A stretch of 36,612 nt of DNA from Pseudomonadota bacterium (GTDB lineage: Bacteria; Desulfobacterota; Desulfarculia; Desulfarculales; Desulfarculaceae): contig JAHJPG010000003.1 in the NCBI GenBank assembly GCA_018819925.1, positions 1-36,612 of the forward strand. The letters run 5' to 3'. This document shows, in pieces, positions 16,077 through 24,928 of this stretch. Position numbers and translations under genes: made by a program. The notes under the pieces are model-generated. The model saw only the letters and a list, made by a program, of their open reading frames with translations, was not told where the DNA came from and did not search any database. How positions within the stretch are numbered: the stretch's first letter is position 1; each line of letters begins with the position of its first letter.

Positions 16077-17924
16077 ATGAAACTGAAGTCCTCCATTTTT
16101 TACAAATTGCTTTTGTTCATACTGCCCCTGGTGTGCCTGCCCACGGCGGTGGTGGGCTATTTCTCCATCCAGGCCTCGGTGGAGCGGGTGAACCGCCTGG
16201 TGCGCCAGGAGCAGATGGTGCAGGTGGAGGCTGCGGCCAAGAAGATCAACGACGTGTTGCATTCGTGCCGCATCGACCTGGCCACCATCACCGGCCTGCC
16301 CCTGATCGAGGAGTACAACCTGGCCCGCTCCTTCCGCCTCAAGGCCGAGGCCGGCTTCAACCGCGACAACATCGTGCGTCTGTTCCAGGACTTTTTGGCC
16401 CGCACCCCCTACTACTGGCAGCTGCGCTACATCGACGCCCAGGGCCGGGAGCTGATAAAGGTGCGCCGGGGCCAGACCAGCCCCCCCCGGGAGCAGGCGG
16501 CCGCAGCCCCCCTGATGGCCGCCGCCCGCCGTCTGGCCCCCGGCGGGGTCTACTTTTCGCCGCTGGTGAGTTCCCGTGATCTGGGCGGCTTCGTCATGCA
16601 CTGCGCCCGGCCCACGGACAGCCCCTGGGACCGTTTCACCGGCCTGGTGGTCATCGACCTGGATTTCGAGCGCATCACCCAGGTGGTGCGCGGCATCCAC
16701 GTGGGCCAGCAGGGCTACGCCTTTTTGGTGGACCAGAGCGGACGCAACCTGGTGCATCCCACCGCTCCGCCCTACGCCCTGGGGCCCGAGATGGGCCCGG
16801 ACAGCCTGCGCCGCCTCTTGGCCGACATGATGGCCGGGGGCACCGGCTGGCAGAGCTATTATTTCCAGGACGAGGAGAAGGTGGCCGCCTACGCCCCCAT
16901 TCCCTCCCTGCACTGGTCGGTGGGCGCCACCATCCCGGTCAAGGAGTTCCGCCAAGAAGCGGACGCCATCCAGGGCCGGGTGATACAGGTGATGATCATC
17001 GCCTTGATCCTGGCCGTCACCGCGGTGAGCATCCTCTCATACAACTTGCTCAAGCCGGTGCGCTTTTTGGCGGCCGCCACCGAGCGCCTGGCCGCGGGAC
17101 AGTCGGCCAAGGAGCTGCCGGTCACCTCCCGGGACGAGCTGGGCGAGTTGACCCTGGCGTTTAACCGCATGAGCCGCAACCTGGAGCGCACCCAGGCCGA
17201 ACTTGTGCGTAGCGAGAAGCTGGTCTCCCTGGGCCGCCTCAGCGCCGGGGTGGCCCACGAGATCAGAAACCCCCTGAGTGCCATGCAGGGGGCCATGGTT
17301 CACTTGCGGCGGCGGCGGCCCGATGACCCCCTGATAAACGAGTACGGCAAGATCGTCTGCGAGGAGATCGAACGGCTCAACCGGTTCGTCACCGAGTTCC
17401 TCTACTTTGCCCGCCAGGCCCCGCCCAAGCCGGTGCCCATCGATTTGAACGCCCTCATCAGGTCGGTGCAGAACTTGTTCCAGGAGGAGGCGGCCAAGCG
17501 CGAGATCCGCTTCCACGACCTCTTGGACGACACCTTGCCTCTGCTGATGCTGGACCCCCATCAGATGGAACAGGTGCTGGTGAACCTACTTATTAACGCG
17601 ATGGACGCACTGCCCCAGGGGGGCTACGTCACCTTCTCCACCACCTGGCAGCGTCCGGGCCCGGGCCAGCCGGGGGTGGTGCGCCTGGCCTTGGAGGACA
17701 ACGGAGTGGGCATTACTCCCGAGCAGCAGGCCAGCATCTTCGATCCTTTCTTCACCACCAAGGACGCGGGCACCGGCCTGGGGCTCACCCTTAGCCTGGG
17801 CATCGTCGAGGGCCACGGCGGCCAACTGGAGGTGGAAAGCCGCCCGGGGCAGGGGACCACGGTTATGATAAGGTTGCCCTACCGGCCAGCCCCGCAAGAG
17901 AGCCAGGAGAAGCCAGGTGGATAG
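16077..17924 (+). CDS. Membrane sensor histidine kinase with periplasmic dCache domain and HAMP
   Basis: 615 aa from the ATG at 16077. An earlier in-frame start at 16008 lies inside the inverted repeat and would add an unlikely 23-residue basic leader; no strong ribosome site precedes either. TM1 at about 9-30, a large extracytoplasmic domain of double-Cache type (YIDAQGRELIKV, then GYAFLVDQSGRNLVHP, then SLHWSVGATIP), TM2 at about 302-325, HAMP, then HisKA with GRLSAGVAHEIRNPLS and an HATPase domain (NLLINAMDAL, EDNGVGITPEQ, FDPFFTTKDAGTGLGLT). Overlap of eight bases with the NtrC-type gene makes it that regulator's partner. The ligand is probably shared with the SBP encoded third in the operon (inference). 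Confidence 0.92.
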   Translation: MKLKSSIFYKLLLFILPLVCLPTAVVGYFSIQASVERVNRLVRQEQMVQVEAAAKKINDVLHSCRIDLATITGLPLIEEYNLARSFRLKAEAGFNRDNIVRLFQDFLARTPYYWQLRYIDAQGRELIKVRRGQTSPPREQAAAAPLMAAARRLAPGGVYFSPLVSSRDLGGFVMHCARPTDSPWDRFTGLVVIDLDFERITQVVRGIHVGQQGYAFLVDQSGRNLVHPTAPPYALGPEMGPDSLRRLLADMMAGGTGWQSYYFQDEEKVAAYAPIPSLHWSVGATIPVKEFRQEADAIQGRVIQVMIIALILAVTAVSILSYNLLKPVRFLAAATERLAAGQSAKELPVTSRDELGELTLAFNRMSRNLERTQAELVRSEKLVSLGRLSAGVAHEIRNPLSAMQGAMVHLRRRRPDDPLINEYGKIVCEEIERLNRFVTEFLYFARQAPPKPVPIDLNALIRSVQNLFQEEAAKREIRFHDLLDDTLPLLMLDPHQMEQVLVNLLINAMDALPQGGYVTFSTTWQRPGPGQPGVVRLALEDNGVGITPEQQASIFDPFFTTKDAGTGLGLTLSLGIVEGHGGQLEVESRPGQGTTVMIRLPYRPAPQESQEKPGG

Positions 17925-19302
17925 CCCGCGCAAGATATTGGTGGTGGACGACCGCATCACCGCCCTCAAGGTGCTCATGGCCATCCTGGCCGATGAGGGC
18001 TATGAGGTGCTCACCGCCACCAGCGGCGGGGAGGCCTTGGCCCTGTATCATGCCCACCCGGATATCGACGTGGTCTTGGCCGACCTCAAAATGCCGGCCA
18101 TGAACGGGTTGGATTTGTTCCGCCGCATGAGCTACGAGGCCGAGGCCCCGCCATTCGTGATAATGACCGCTCACGCCACCGCCCGTTCGGCGGTGGAGGC
18201 CCTCAAGCAAGGGGTGACCGACTACTTGTTCAAACCCTTGGACTACGATGAGCTGTCCATCGTCCTGGACAAAGCCATCCGCCAGCAGCGCATGTCCCGG
18301 GAACTGGCCAGCCTGCGCCGCCAGGTGGAGGCCGAGGACTCCTTTCACGGCATCATCGGCTCCTGCCCGCCCATGACCAAAGTGTTCGAACTGGTGCGCA
18401 CCGTGGGACCCACCGACGCCTCGGTGCTCATCCACGGCGAGACCGGCACCGGCAAGGAGCTTCTGGCCCGGGCCCTGCACGCCGAGAGCCCCCGGGCCGC
18501 CGGGCCCATGGTGTGCATCAACTGCGCCGCCCTCACCGAATCCCTCCTGGAGGCCGAGCTGTTCGGCTACGTGAAGGGGGCTTTCACCGGCGCGGCCGGC
18601 GACAAAAAAGGCCGTCTGGAGTTGTCCGACGGCGGCACCCTGTTTTTGGACGAGATCGGCCACATGAGCCTGGGCCTCCAGGCCAAGCTGCTGCGCTTTC
18701 TGCAGGAGCGCACCTTCGAGCCGGTGGGCGGCAACGCCTCCCGGCGGGTGGACGTGCGCCTGCTGGCCGCCACCAACCAGGACCTGGGCCGGCTCATCGA
18801 GGCGGAGAAATTTTTGGGGGACCTGGTCTACCGCATAGAGGTGATCGCCCTGCACCTGCCGCCCCTGCGCCAACGGGGCGAGGACATACCCCTGTTGGCG
18901 GAGTACTTCATGGGCCGCATGTCCCAGCGCTACTCCAAGCCGGTGGTGGGGATCAGCCCCCGGGCCATGCAGGCCCTGGTGGAGCATTCCTGGCCGGGCA
19001 ACGTGCGCGAGCTTGAAAACGTCATCGCCCGGGCGGTGATCCTTTCCAAGGGCCAGCGTCTGGGCGTGGAGGATTTCTCCGACCTGGCCGGGGAAAAAGA
19101 GCCCGCCGCGCCGGTGACCGGCATCATCAGCGGCCTGCCCGAGGATGGGGCCACCATCAAGGACATGGAGCGCGAACTTATCGCCAAGACCCTGGCCCAG
19201 TGCGGGGGCAACAAGAGCCGGGCGGCCAGGCGCCTGGGCATCTCCCGCAAGGGGCTCTATGAAAAACTGGAGCGTCATGGTCTGGCCGACGGCCAGGATT
19301 AG
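17917..19302 (+). CDS. NtrC-family sigma54-dependent response regulator
   Basis: 461 aa, GTG start within the end of the kinase gene. Receiver domain with D56 (VVLADLKMP) and K106. AAA+ domain with Walker A GETGTGKE (174-181), GAFTGA sigma54-contact loop (221-226), Walker [11 protein letters not shown] (D245-E246), R-finger region and [15 protein letters not shown]-terminal Fis-type helix-turn-helix ([20 protein letters not shown]). All parts needed for activating RNA polymerase with sigma54 are present. A near-consensus sigma54 promoter with repeated upstream dyads lies at 20555-20787, ahead of the second importer, and is the obvious target (inference). Confidence 0.95.
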   Translation: MDSPRKILVVDDRITALKVLMAILADEGYEVLTATSGGEALALYHAHPDIDVVLADLKMPAMNGLDLFRRMSYEAEAPPFVIMTAHATARSAVEALKQGVTDYLFKPLDYDELSIVLDKAIRQQRMSRELASLRRQVEAEDSFHGIIGSCPPMTKVFELVRTVGPTDASVLIHGETGTGKELLARALHAESPRAAGPMVCINCAALTESLLEAELFGYVKGAFTGAAGDKKGRLELSDGGTLFLDEIGHMSLGLQAKLLRFLQERTFEPVGGNASRRVDVRLLAATNQDLGRLIEAEKFLGDLVYRIEVIALHLPPLRQRGEDIPLLAEYFMGRMSQRYSKPVVGISPRAMQALVEHSWPGNVRELENVIARAVILSKGQRLGVEDFSDLAGEKEPAAPVTGIISGLPEDGATIKDMERELIAKTLAQCGGNKSRAARRLGISRKGLYEKLERHGLADGQD

Positions 19303-20557
19303 GGCCGGGGTTCTGCTGCTGGCCGGGCTGCTGGTCCTGGCCGGGGCCGGGCGGGCCGCCACTGTTCCCGAGGCCGTGGTGCTGGGGGTGCCCACCAGCC
19401 TCACCCTGCTGGAGGGGCGCGAAAGCCTTTTGGCGGTGCGTTTGGCCGTGGAGGAGATCAACGCGGCCGGCGGGGTGCGCCTGGGCCCACGGCGGCTGCC
19501 CCTCAAGGTGGTGTCCCACGACCTTAGGGGGGCCGCCCCCGGGGTGGCGGTGGAGCAGGCGGTGGCCTCCTTGGGCGGCTTTCTTCAAGACAAGAGCCTG
19601 CACGCCCTGGTGGTGGGGCCCTTCCGCTCGGAGGTGCTGCTCAGTTCCATGGACCTTTTGGCCCAGCGGCGCATCCCCTTGCTGGGCACCATCGCCATGA
19701 CCCCGGTTTCCGAGGCCATGGTGCTCAAGAACCCCGCCTATGGCAACATCTTCCGGGTGGGTCTCAACACCCGCTACCTGGTTGATTACCTCATAAGCAG
19801 CATGCGCTTTCTGGAGCAGCGCTTCGGGTTCAAGCGGGTCTATATTCTCAACCAGGACGTGGCCTGGGCCCGCACCACCGCCTCCAAGATGATCCGGCTG
19901 TTCTTCCGCCGGGCCGGCTGGCAGGTGCTGGGGCAAAAAAGCTTTCCCAGCGGCGCGGGCGATTTCTCCATTGCCTTGGAGGAGGCCCGGGCCCAGGGAG
20001 CCCAGGTTTTGCTGTGCATCTTCGACTCGCCCAGCAGCGGCCGCTTGGCCCGGCAATGGCGGCGGCTGAAGGTGCCGGCCCTGCTCTGCGGCTTTGTCTC
20101 CCCCATGGTGGGCCCCGGCGCCTGGCAGGCCTTCGAGGGCCAGGTGGCCGGCAGCCTCAACGTCATCTTCGAGCTGGGCAACATCCCCAGCCGGCGCTAT
20201 CCTCCGGCGGCGGCCTTTTACCAGGCCTTCCAGCGCCGCTGGGGCCAGCCGGTGCAGTCCGGCCACGGCCCGGCCCCCTCCTACGAGGCGGTGTACATCC
20301 TGGCCGAGGCCATGGAGCGCTCCGGCAGCCTGGAGCCCGGGGCCCTGGTGGCCGCCCTGGAGGCCACCGACCGCCAAGGCTGCATGGGCCGGGTGCGTTT
20401 TCATCCCGACCACCAGGCCTACTTCGGCCTGGACCCCAAGCGCGAGGCCCTGGCCGCGGTCTTCCAGTGGACTCCCCGGGGGGGGCGCCGCATAGTTTTT
20501 CCTCCGGCCATCGCCGAGGGTGACATCGAACTACCCGCTTTCGTGCCCGCCCCTTAA
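19259..20557 (+). CDS. Substrate-binding protein encoded with the two-component system (paralogue of importer 2 SBP)
   Basis: 432 aa from the ATG at 19259 (AAGGGG upstream); an alternative ATG at 19277 gives a neater signal peptide ([20 protein letters not shown], cleavage probably in GRAAT). It starts inside the NtrC-type gene, overlapping it by 44 bases in another frame, so the three genes are tightly coupled. Peripla_BP_6/HAAT fold. It is clearly paralogous to the SBP at 20901: both have TSL..LEG.ES, HALVVGPFRSE, PLLGTIAM, NQDVAWAR, GPGAW and GPAPSY in the same order. No lipobox. It has no permease of its own in the operon, so it may be the sensor's ligand receptor rather than a transport subunit (inference). 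Confidence 0.85.
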   Translation: MKNWSVMVWPTARIRAGVLLLAGLLVLAGAGRAATVPEAVVLGVPTSLTLLEGRESLLAVRLAVEEINAAGGVRLGPRRLPLKVVSHDLRGAAPGVAVEQAVASLGGFLQDKSLHALVVGPFRSEVLLSSMDLLAQRRIPLLGTIAMTPVSEAMVLKNPAYGNIFRVGLNTRYLVDYLISSMRFLEQRFGFKRVYILNQDVAWARTTASKMIRLFFRRAGWQVLGQKSFPSGAGDFSIALEEARAQGAQVLLCIFDSPSSGRLARQWRRLKVPALLCGFVSPMVGPGAWQAFEGQVAGSLNVIFELGNIPSRRYPPAAAFYQAFQRRWGQPVQSGHGPAPSYEAVYILAEAMERSGSLEPGALVAALEATDRQGCMGRVRFHPDHQAYFGLDPKREALAAVFQWTPRGGRRIVFPPAIAEGDIELPAFVPAP

Positions 20558-20697
20558 GGTGTTACCTTATCATACAGGTAGGGCGTGGCCGTTACCAAAG
20601 GTGACTTGCCAGCCTAACCTGCCGGTAATCGGTATGAAACAGCTCTAGGAGTTTCAGGGGCCGGAATAGGGGTCTCTGAAGTGTTACCTAAGGTTGC
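20555..20697 (+). promoter_or_regulatory. Candidate upstream activator sites (GTTACC dyads) for the NtrC-type regulator
   Basis: Two 15-base dyads share a consensus: GTTACCAAAGGTGAC (20591-20605) and GTTACCTAAGGTTGC (20683-20697), 12 of 15 identical. A third GTTACC lies in the perfect dyad TAAGGTGTTACCTTA (20555-20569), which overlaps the stop of the SBP gene. The sites lie roughly 90-230 bases upstream of the -24 element, the usual range for NtrC-family enhancers. The rest of the gap 20558-20900 shows an A+T-rich patch (about 20725-20755) that could be a bend or IHF region, and no gene. Confidence 0.5.
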
Positions 20698-20771
20698 ATC
20701 CCCAACAAGGCCCCGGTTTGCTATCCTCTTAAAATCCATAAAAAACAGCATGATATCCGGCATCTAACCGA

Positions 20772-20787
20772 TGGACCGTTACTTGCA
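20772..20787 (+). promoter_or_regulatory. Sigma54 (-24/-12) promoter of importer 2 operon
   Basis: TGGACCGTTACTTGCA: the invariant GG (20773-20774) and GC (20785-20786) are exactly ten bases apart, and the sequence follows TGGCACGN4TTGCA at all but two positions. Predicted start about 20798, leaving a leader of about 100 bases before the SBP gene at 20901. Confidence 0.75.
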
Positions 20788-20900
20788 TAATTTTGCTAAG
20801 TCACCCCGGGCAACGGGCGGCGGCAGCAGGGGACAGGGGTGGCCGCACACTTTTTGGGTCTGGGGTCGCGGACTCCACACCTTAACGGGGAGGACTTTAG

Positions 20901-22172
20901 ATGAGGAAGTTGACCTGCTTAACGGCCATCGCCTTGCTTCTTACCGCCTTGCTCCTGGCTCCGGCCGGGGTTATGGCAGCGGACAAGATCGTAATCGGGG
21001 TTACCACCTCCTTGAACTTCCTGGAAGGCAAGGAATCCAACAACGCGGTCAACTTGGCCGTGGCCGAGATTAACGCCAAGGGCGGGGTAAAGGTGGGCGG
21101 CAAGATGCTGCCCTTTGCCGTGGAGTCCATTGACATCCGCGACGCCGCCCCGGGCGTGCCGGTGCCCGAGGCCCTGTTGGGCATGGAAAAACTCATCCTG
21201 GAGAAAAAGCCCCACGCCCTGGTGGTGGGCCCCTTCCGCTCCGAGGCCCTTTTGGCGGGCATGGACATGCTCTCCAAGCACAAGGTGCCCCTGTTGGGCA
21301 CCATCGCCATGAGCCCCAAGACCGAGGCCAAGGTGGCCCAGGACCCCAAGTATAAGTACGTGTTCCGGGTGTCTTTGGACGCCAAGTACTTCGTGGGCTA
21401 CATCGCCGGCGTCATGGGCTTCATGGGCAAGGAATTTGGCTTCAACAAGGTCTACATCATGAACCAGGACGTGGCCTGGGCCAGGGCCACCGCCGGCATC
21501 ATGAGCAAAATCTTCAAAGGCAAGCTCAAGTGGGAAGTGGTGGGCCACGAGACCTTCCCCACTGGAGCCAGCGACTTCGCCCCGGCCCTGATGAAGGCCA
21601 AGATGAAGGGCGCCCAGGTTATTCTGCCGGTGTTCGACATGCCCCAGAGCGGCATCCTGGTCAAGCAATGGAAGGCCATGAAGGTCCCGGCGATCATGGC
21701 CGGCTTCATCAGCCCGCTGACCGGTCCCGGCGCCTGGAAGACCTTTGACGGCAAGATCGGCGGGGTGCTCAACGCGGTGTTCGAACTGGGCAGCATCCCC
21801 AGCGCCAAGTACCCTCCCTCCAAGGCCTTTTATGACGCCTACGTGGCCAAGTACGGCAAGCCCCTGGAGGCCGGCTACGGCCCGGCTCCCTCCTACGCTT
21901 CGGTGTACCTGCTCAAGGACGCCATCGAGAAGGCCAATTCCCTGGACCCCGACGCCATCGTGGACGCCCTGCGGGCCACCGACGCGCAGGGGGTGATGGG
22001 GCGCATCAAGTTCACCAAGGGCAACCAGGTTATCTACGGCAAGGACCCCCAGAAGGAGGCCCTGGGCTGCTTTTTCCAGTGGACCGACGACGGCAAGCGG
22101 GTGATCGTCTATCCCCCGGCCATCGCCGAGGCCCAGATCAAGCTGCCTTCAGGGATGAAGTCGGCCAAGTAG
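20901..22172 (+). CDS. Periplasmic substrate-binding protein of ABC importer 2
   Basis: 423 aa with a Sec signal peptide (MRKLTCLTAIALLLTALLLA, cleavage probably after GVMA near 26) and mature start DKIVIGVTTSLNFLEGKES. Peripla_BP_6/HAAT fold. The ATG follows GGGGAGGA by about seven bases. It is the first gene after the sigma54 promoter and is followed by livHMGF and a CoA ligase. It is a close paralogue of the SBP at 19259, so the sensor operon and the importer probably recognise related ligands. The ligase at the end of the operon suggests a carboxylic acid, perhaps aromatic or aliphatic; this is inference. Confidence 0.9.
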   Translation: MRKLTCLTAIALLLTALLLAPAGVMAADKIVIGVTTSLNFLEGKESNNAVNLAVAEINAKGGVKVGGKMLPFAVESIDIRDAAPGVPVPEALLGMEKLILEKKPHALVVGPFRSEALLAGMDMLSKHKVPLLGTIAMSPKTEAKVAQDPKYKYVFRVSLDAKYFVGYIAGVMGFMGKEFGFNKVYIMNQDVAWARATAGIMSKIFKGKLKWEVVGHETFPTGASDFAPALMKAKMKGAQVILPVFDMPQSGILVKQWKAMKVPAIMAGFISPLTGPGAWKTFDGKIGGVLNAVFELGSIPSAKYPPSKAFYDAYVAKYGKPLEAGYGPAPSYASVYLLKDAIEKANSLDPDAIVDALRATDAQGVMGRIKFTKGNQVIYGKDPQKEALGCFFQWTDDGKRVIVYPPAIAEAQIKLPSGMKSAK

Positions 22173-22191
22173 CCACCCCAGTGATCGCATA

Positions 22192-22232
22192 GCCGGGGGG
22201 AGTGCCCTCCCGTCCCCAGGGCGCCCCCCGGC
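22192..22232 (+). other. Nested hairpin between SBP and permease genes of importer 2
   Basis: Outer stem GCCGGGGGG (22192-22200) with CCCCCCGGC (22224-22232), nine perfect pairs; inner stem GCCCT/AGGGC. No T-run follows. Same position and probable role as the hairpin after the SBP gene of importer 1. Confidence 0.6.
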
Positions 22233-22293
22233 TCCTTCCCGGCAACCTCAGGCAGGTGGCGGATATGCTCCGCCGGCGAGGTACAGGCGAACT

Positions 22294-23166
22294 ATGCTTG
22301 AAGGCACCCTGATCTACGGCTTTATCAACAGCGTCATCCTGATGCTGGTGGCCCTGGGCTTCTCGGTCACCTTCGGCATCAGCGGAGTGGCCAACTTCGC
22401 CTACGGCGCGCTATACATCATGACCGGCTATCTCGCCTGGCTGGGCCTGCATGCCCTGGGCCTGCCCTACTGGATAGCGGCCCCGGCGGCGGTGGCCGTC
22501 ACGGCGGGGGTGGCGGCGCTGATCTATTGGTTCATCCTGCTGAGGGTGCGCGGCCTGGTGGTCAGCGAGGTCATCGCCACCTTCGGGGTGGGACTGGCCA
22601 TCTTGGAGCTTTTCCGCTACCTGGGCTTCATCGGCTTCGAGTACACCCTGCCCCCGCTCATCGACGCCTCGGTGATGATCGGGAGCACCTACGTGGACGC
22701 CCAGCGGCTGTGCATCGTGGGGGCGGGGGTGGTGCTGGCCGCCTTCCTGTGGTTCTTCACCCACTACACCAAGACCGGCCTGGCCTTCAGGGGCATCGCC
22801 CAGGACGAGCGCACCGCCCTGACCCTGGGCATAAACGTCGACAAGGTGGCCGCCTGGTCCGTGGCCTTCGGCGCCGGCTACGGGGCCTTGGCCGCCCTGA
22901 TGATCCTGCCCCTGGGCACCATCGCGGTCAGCGAGGGCTACAACGTGCTGGTCAACGCCCTGGCGGTATGCATCGTGGGCGGCCTGGGCAGCACCGTGGG
23001 CATCATCGTGGCCAGCTTCTTGATCGGATTCGCCCAGATACTCACCGCCACCTACCTGGAGACCCACTGGATGATGATCGTCAGCCTGGTGGCCATCCTG
23101 GCCATCTTGGTGGTCAAACCCTCGGGGCTCTTTGGGCACCAGAAGCAGCTTGAGGAGCGCATCTGA
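22294..23166 (+). CDS. livH: ABC permease, importer 2 (LivH)
   Basis: 290 aa, multiple hydrophobic helices. LivH family features: LGFSVTFGISGVANFAYGALYIMTGY near residues 19-45, cytoplasmic loop GLAFRGIAQDERTALTLGINVDKV and GGLGSTVGIIVASFLIGF. There is no strong ribosome site (GCGAGG further upstream). The stop shares its last base with the livM start (TGATG), so translation is coupled. Confidence 0.88.
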   Translation: MLEGTLIYGFINSVILMLVALGFSVTFGISGVANFAYGALYIMTGYLAWLGLHALGLPYWIAAPAAVAVTAGVAALIYWFILLRVRGLVVSEVIATFGVGLAILELFRYLGFIGFEYTLPPLIDASVMIGSTYVDAQRLCIVGAGVVLAAFLWFFTHYTKTGLAFRGIAQDERTALTLGINVDKVAAWSVAFGAGYGALAALMILPLGTIAVSEGYNVLVNALAVCIVGGLGSTVGIIVASFLIGFAQILTATYLETHWMMIVSLVAILAILVVKPSGLFGHQKQLEERI

Positions 23167-24170
23167 TGGCAAAACGCAAAGAGCGCATCGACCGGGGAAT
23201 CAAGGTTCGCAGCGAAGACATCTTCGCCCTGACCTCTTGGCGGGAGATGCTTTACCTGGCCGCCCCCCGGGTGGTTCCGGTGCTGGCCTTGTTCCTGCTG
23301 GGCCTGGTGGCCACCCCCTATTGGGAGCGGGTGCTCATCACCACCTGCATGTTCGCCCTGTTGGCCATAAGCTGGGACCTCTTGAACTCGGCGGGCATGG
23401 TTTCCCTGGGCCAGGCCTTGTTCTTCGGGGTGGGGGCCTACATCGCCGGCACCCTCAACCACTACCTGGGCCTGCCTCCGGCCCTGACCATTCCCATCGC
23501 CACCGTGGGCGGAGGGGCGCTATGCACCTTGGCTCTGCTTCCGGTGCTGCGCCTCAGGGGCATCTACTTCGCCATGGTCACCCTGATCCTGCCCCTGATG
23601 ATCGAGCGGGTCATCGAGGCCACCAAGATTTTCGGCGGCACCGAGGGCATCAGCGGCCTGTCCACCATGGGCAGCGTGCACCTGGAGTTCTTGGTGGCCG
23701 CGGTGTTGGTGTTCGTGGCCCTGTTCGGCTTCCGGCGCATGATGGGCACCGACTACGGCCTGCTGCTCAAGGGCATAAGCGACAACGACCGGGCGGTGAT
23801 GAGCGCGGGCATGAACATCTACGTCTACAAGGCTCAGGCCCTGTTCATGGCCGCGTCGGTGGGCTCCTTTGCCGGGGCCTTCATGACCCACGCCTATCAG
23901 TTCGTGGGCATGCCGGTGTTCGCCCTGGACTACTCCATAATCCCCATCGCTTCGGTGGCGGTGGGGGGCATGGGCACCCTGGCCGGGCCCATGTTGGGCA
24001 GCTTCATCCTGGTGCCCCTGTCGGAACTGCTCAGGGGCCTGGGCGGGCTCCGGGTGGTGATCTACGCGGTGATCCTGGTGGTGTGCACGGTGGGCCTGCC
24101 CGAGGGCATCTTCCACTACTTGGCGCGCAAGTACAACCAGTTCGAGCGCTGGGTGGGGGTGGAACGATGA
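23166..24170 (+). CDS. livM: ABC permease, importer 2 (LivM)
   Basis: 334 aa. A hydrophilic N-terminal stretch of about 35 residues (many Lys and Arg) precedes the helices. Family segments: SWDLLNSAGMVSLGQALFFGVGAYIAGTL, LRGIYFAMVTLILPLMIERVI, the loop LLLKGISDNDRAVMSAGMN, and VGGMGTLAGPMLGSFILVPL. It ends with the usual LPEGIFHYLARK. Overlaps the LivG start by four bases (ATGA). Confidence 0.88.
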   Translation: MAKRKERIDRGIKVRSEDIFALTSWREMLYLAAPRVVPVLALFLLGLVATPYWERVLITTCMFALLAISWDLLNSAGMVSLGQALFFGVGAYIAGTLNHYLGLPPALTIPIATVGGGALCTLALLPVLRLRGIYFAMVTLILPLMIERVIEATKIFGGTEGISGLSTMGSVHLEFLVAAVLVFVALFGFRRMMGTDYGLLLKGISDNDRAVMSAGMNIYVYKAQALFMAASVGSFAGAFMTHAYQFVGMPVFALDYSIIPIASVAVGGMGTLAGPMLGSFILVPLSELLRGLGGLRVVIYAVILVVCTVGLPEGIFHYLARKYNQFERWVGVER

Positions 24171-24925
24171 AACAAGAAGTAATTTTGGAGGCCCAGGGCC
24201 TGTCGCGCTACTTCGGCGGGGTCAAGGCGGTGGACGGGGTGAGCTTCAGCCTGAGGCGCAACGAGGTGCTGGGAGTCATCGGCCCCAACGGCTCGGGCAA
24301 GACCACCCTGGCCAACCTGCTCACCGGATTCGTCAAGCCCAGCAAGGGCAGGGTCATCTTCGAGGGCAAGGACATCACCGGCATGCCGCCCTACAAGGTG
24401 GCGGACCTGGGCATCGCCCGCTCATTCCAGATGGTCAAGCCTTTTTATCAACTGGCCGCCTTCAAAAACCTCAACGTGGCCCTGCTCTCCCCCCGGGTGC
24501 GCCGCCTGGCCGGCGGGCGTTTTGGCGACCGCGACGCGGTGGCCAAGGACCTTTTGGAGGAAGTGGGCTTTGAGCGGGACTCCTGGGTGATAAACCACCA
24601 GGCGGCCAGCCTGCCCCACGGCTATCTCAAACGCCTGGAGCTGGCCAAGTGCATGGCCCTGCAACCCGAGATAATCGTGCTGGACGAGCTGTTTTCGGGC
24701 CTGTCCTTGGCCGAGGTGGCCTCCCTGGTGCCGGTGATCGAAAAACTGGTGCACCAGGGCAAGACCCTGGTGATGATCGAGCACCGGCTAAAGGAGTTGT
24801 TTCGCATCGCCGACCGGGTGATCGTTTTGAACTTCGGGCAAAAAATCGCCGAGGGCCAGCCGGACCAAGTGATGGAGGACCCCCAGGTCAAGGGCGCCTA
24901 TCTGGGCAGCGAGGCGGAGGAATAG
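24167..24925 (+). CDS. livG: ABC importer 2 ATPase (LivG) with divergent signature
   Basis: 252 aa from the ATG at 24167; a much longer open frame upstream is only the shadow of livM. Walker A GPNGSGKTT (about 38-46). The signature is LPHGYLKRLELAKCM, where most relatives have LSxGxxR. Walker B is IIVLDELFSGLS, with Leu in place of the Pro of DEP. The H-loop is EHR. The core Lys, Asp and Glu remain, so it should still hydrolyse ATP. Confidence 0.85.
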   Translation: MKQEVILEAQGLSRYFGGVKAVDGVSFSLRRNEVLGVIGPNGSGKTTLANLLTGFVKPSKGRVIFEGKDITGMPPYKVADLGIARSFQMVKPFYQLAAFKNLNVALLSPRVRRLAGGRFGDRDAVAKDLLEEVGFERDSWVINHQAASLPHGYLKRLELAKCMALQPEIIVLDELFSGLSLAEVASLVPVIEKLVHQGKTLVMIEHRLKELFRIADRVIVLNFGQKIAEGQPDQVMEDPQVKGAYLGSEAEE

Positions 24926-24928
24926 AAC

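Noticed and set aside
17863-19506. 547-codon open frame on the minus strand
   Set aside because: Antisense shadow of the NtrC-type gene caused by G+C-rich third positions; no protein motifs.
20707-20723. AAGGCCCCGGTTTGCTA as a sigma54 promoter
   Set aside because: GG and GC are nine bases apart instead of ten; the site at 20772 has correct spacing.
20771-21073. 100-codon frame starting at 20771
   Set aside because: Its ATG lies in the sigma54 promoter and it overlaps the SBP signal peptide out of frame.
23132-24166. Long upstream extension of the livG gene of importer 2
   Set aside because: Covers the real livM in another frame; the LivG domain starts at the ATG at 24167.
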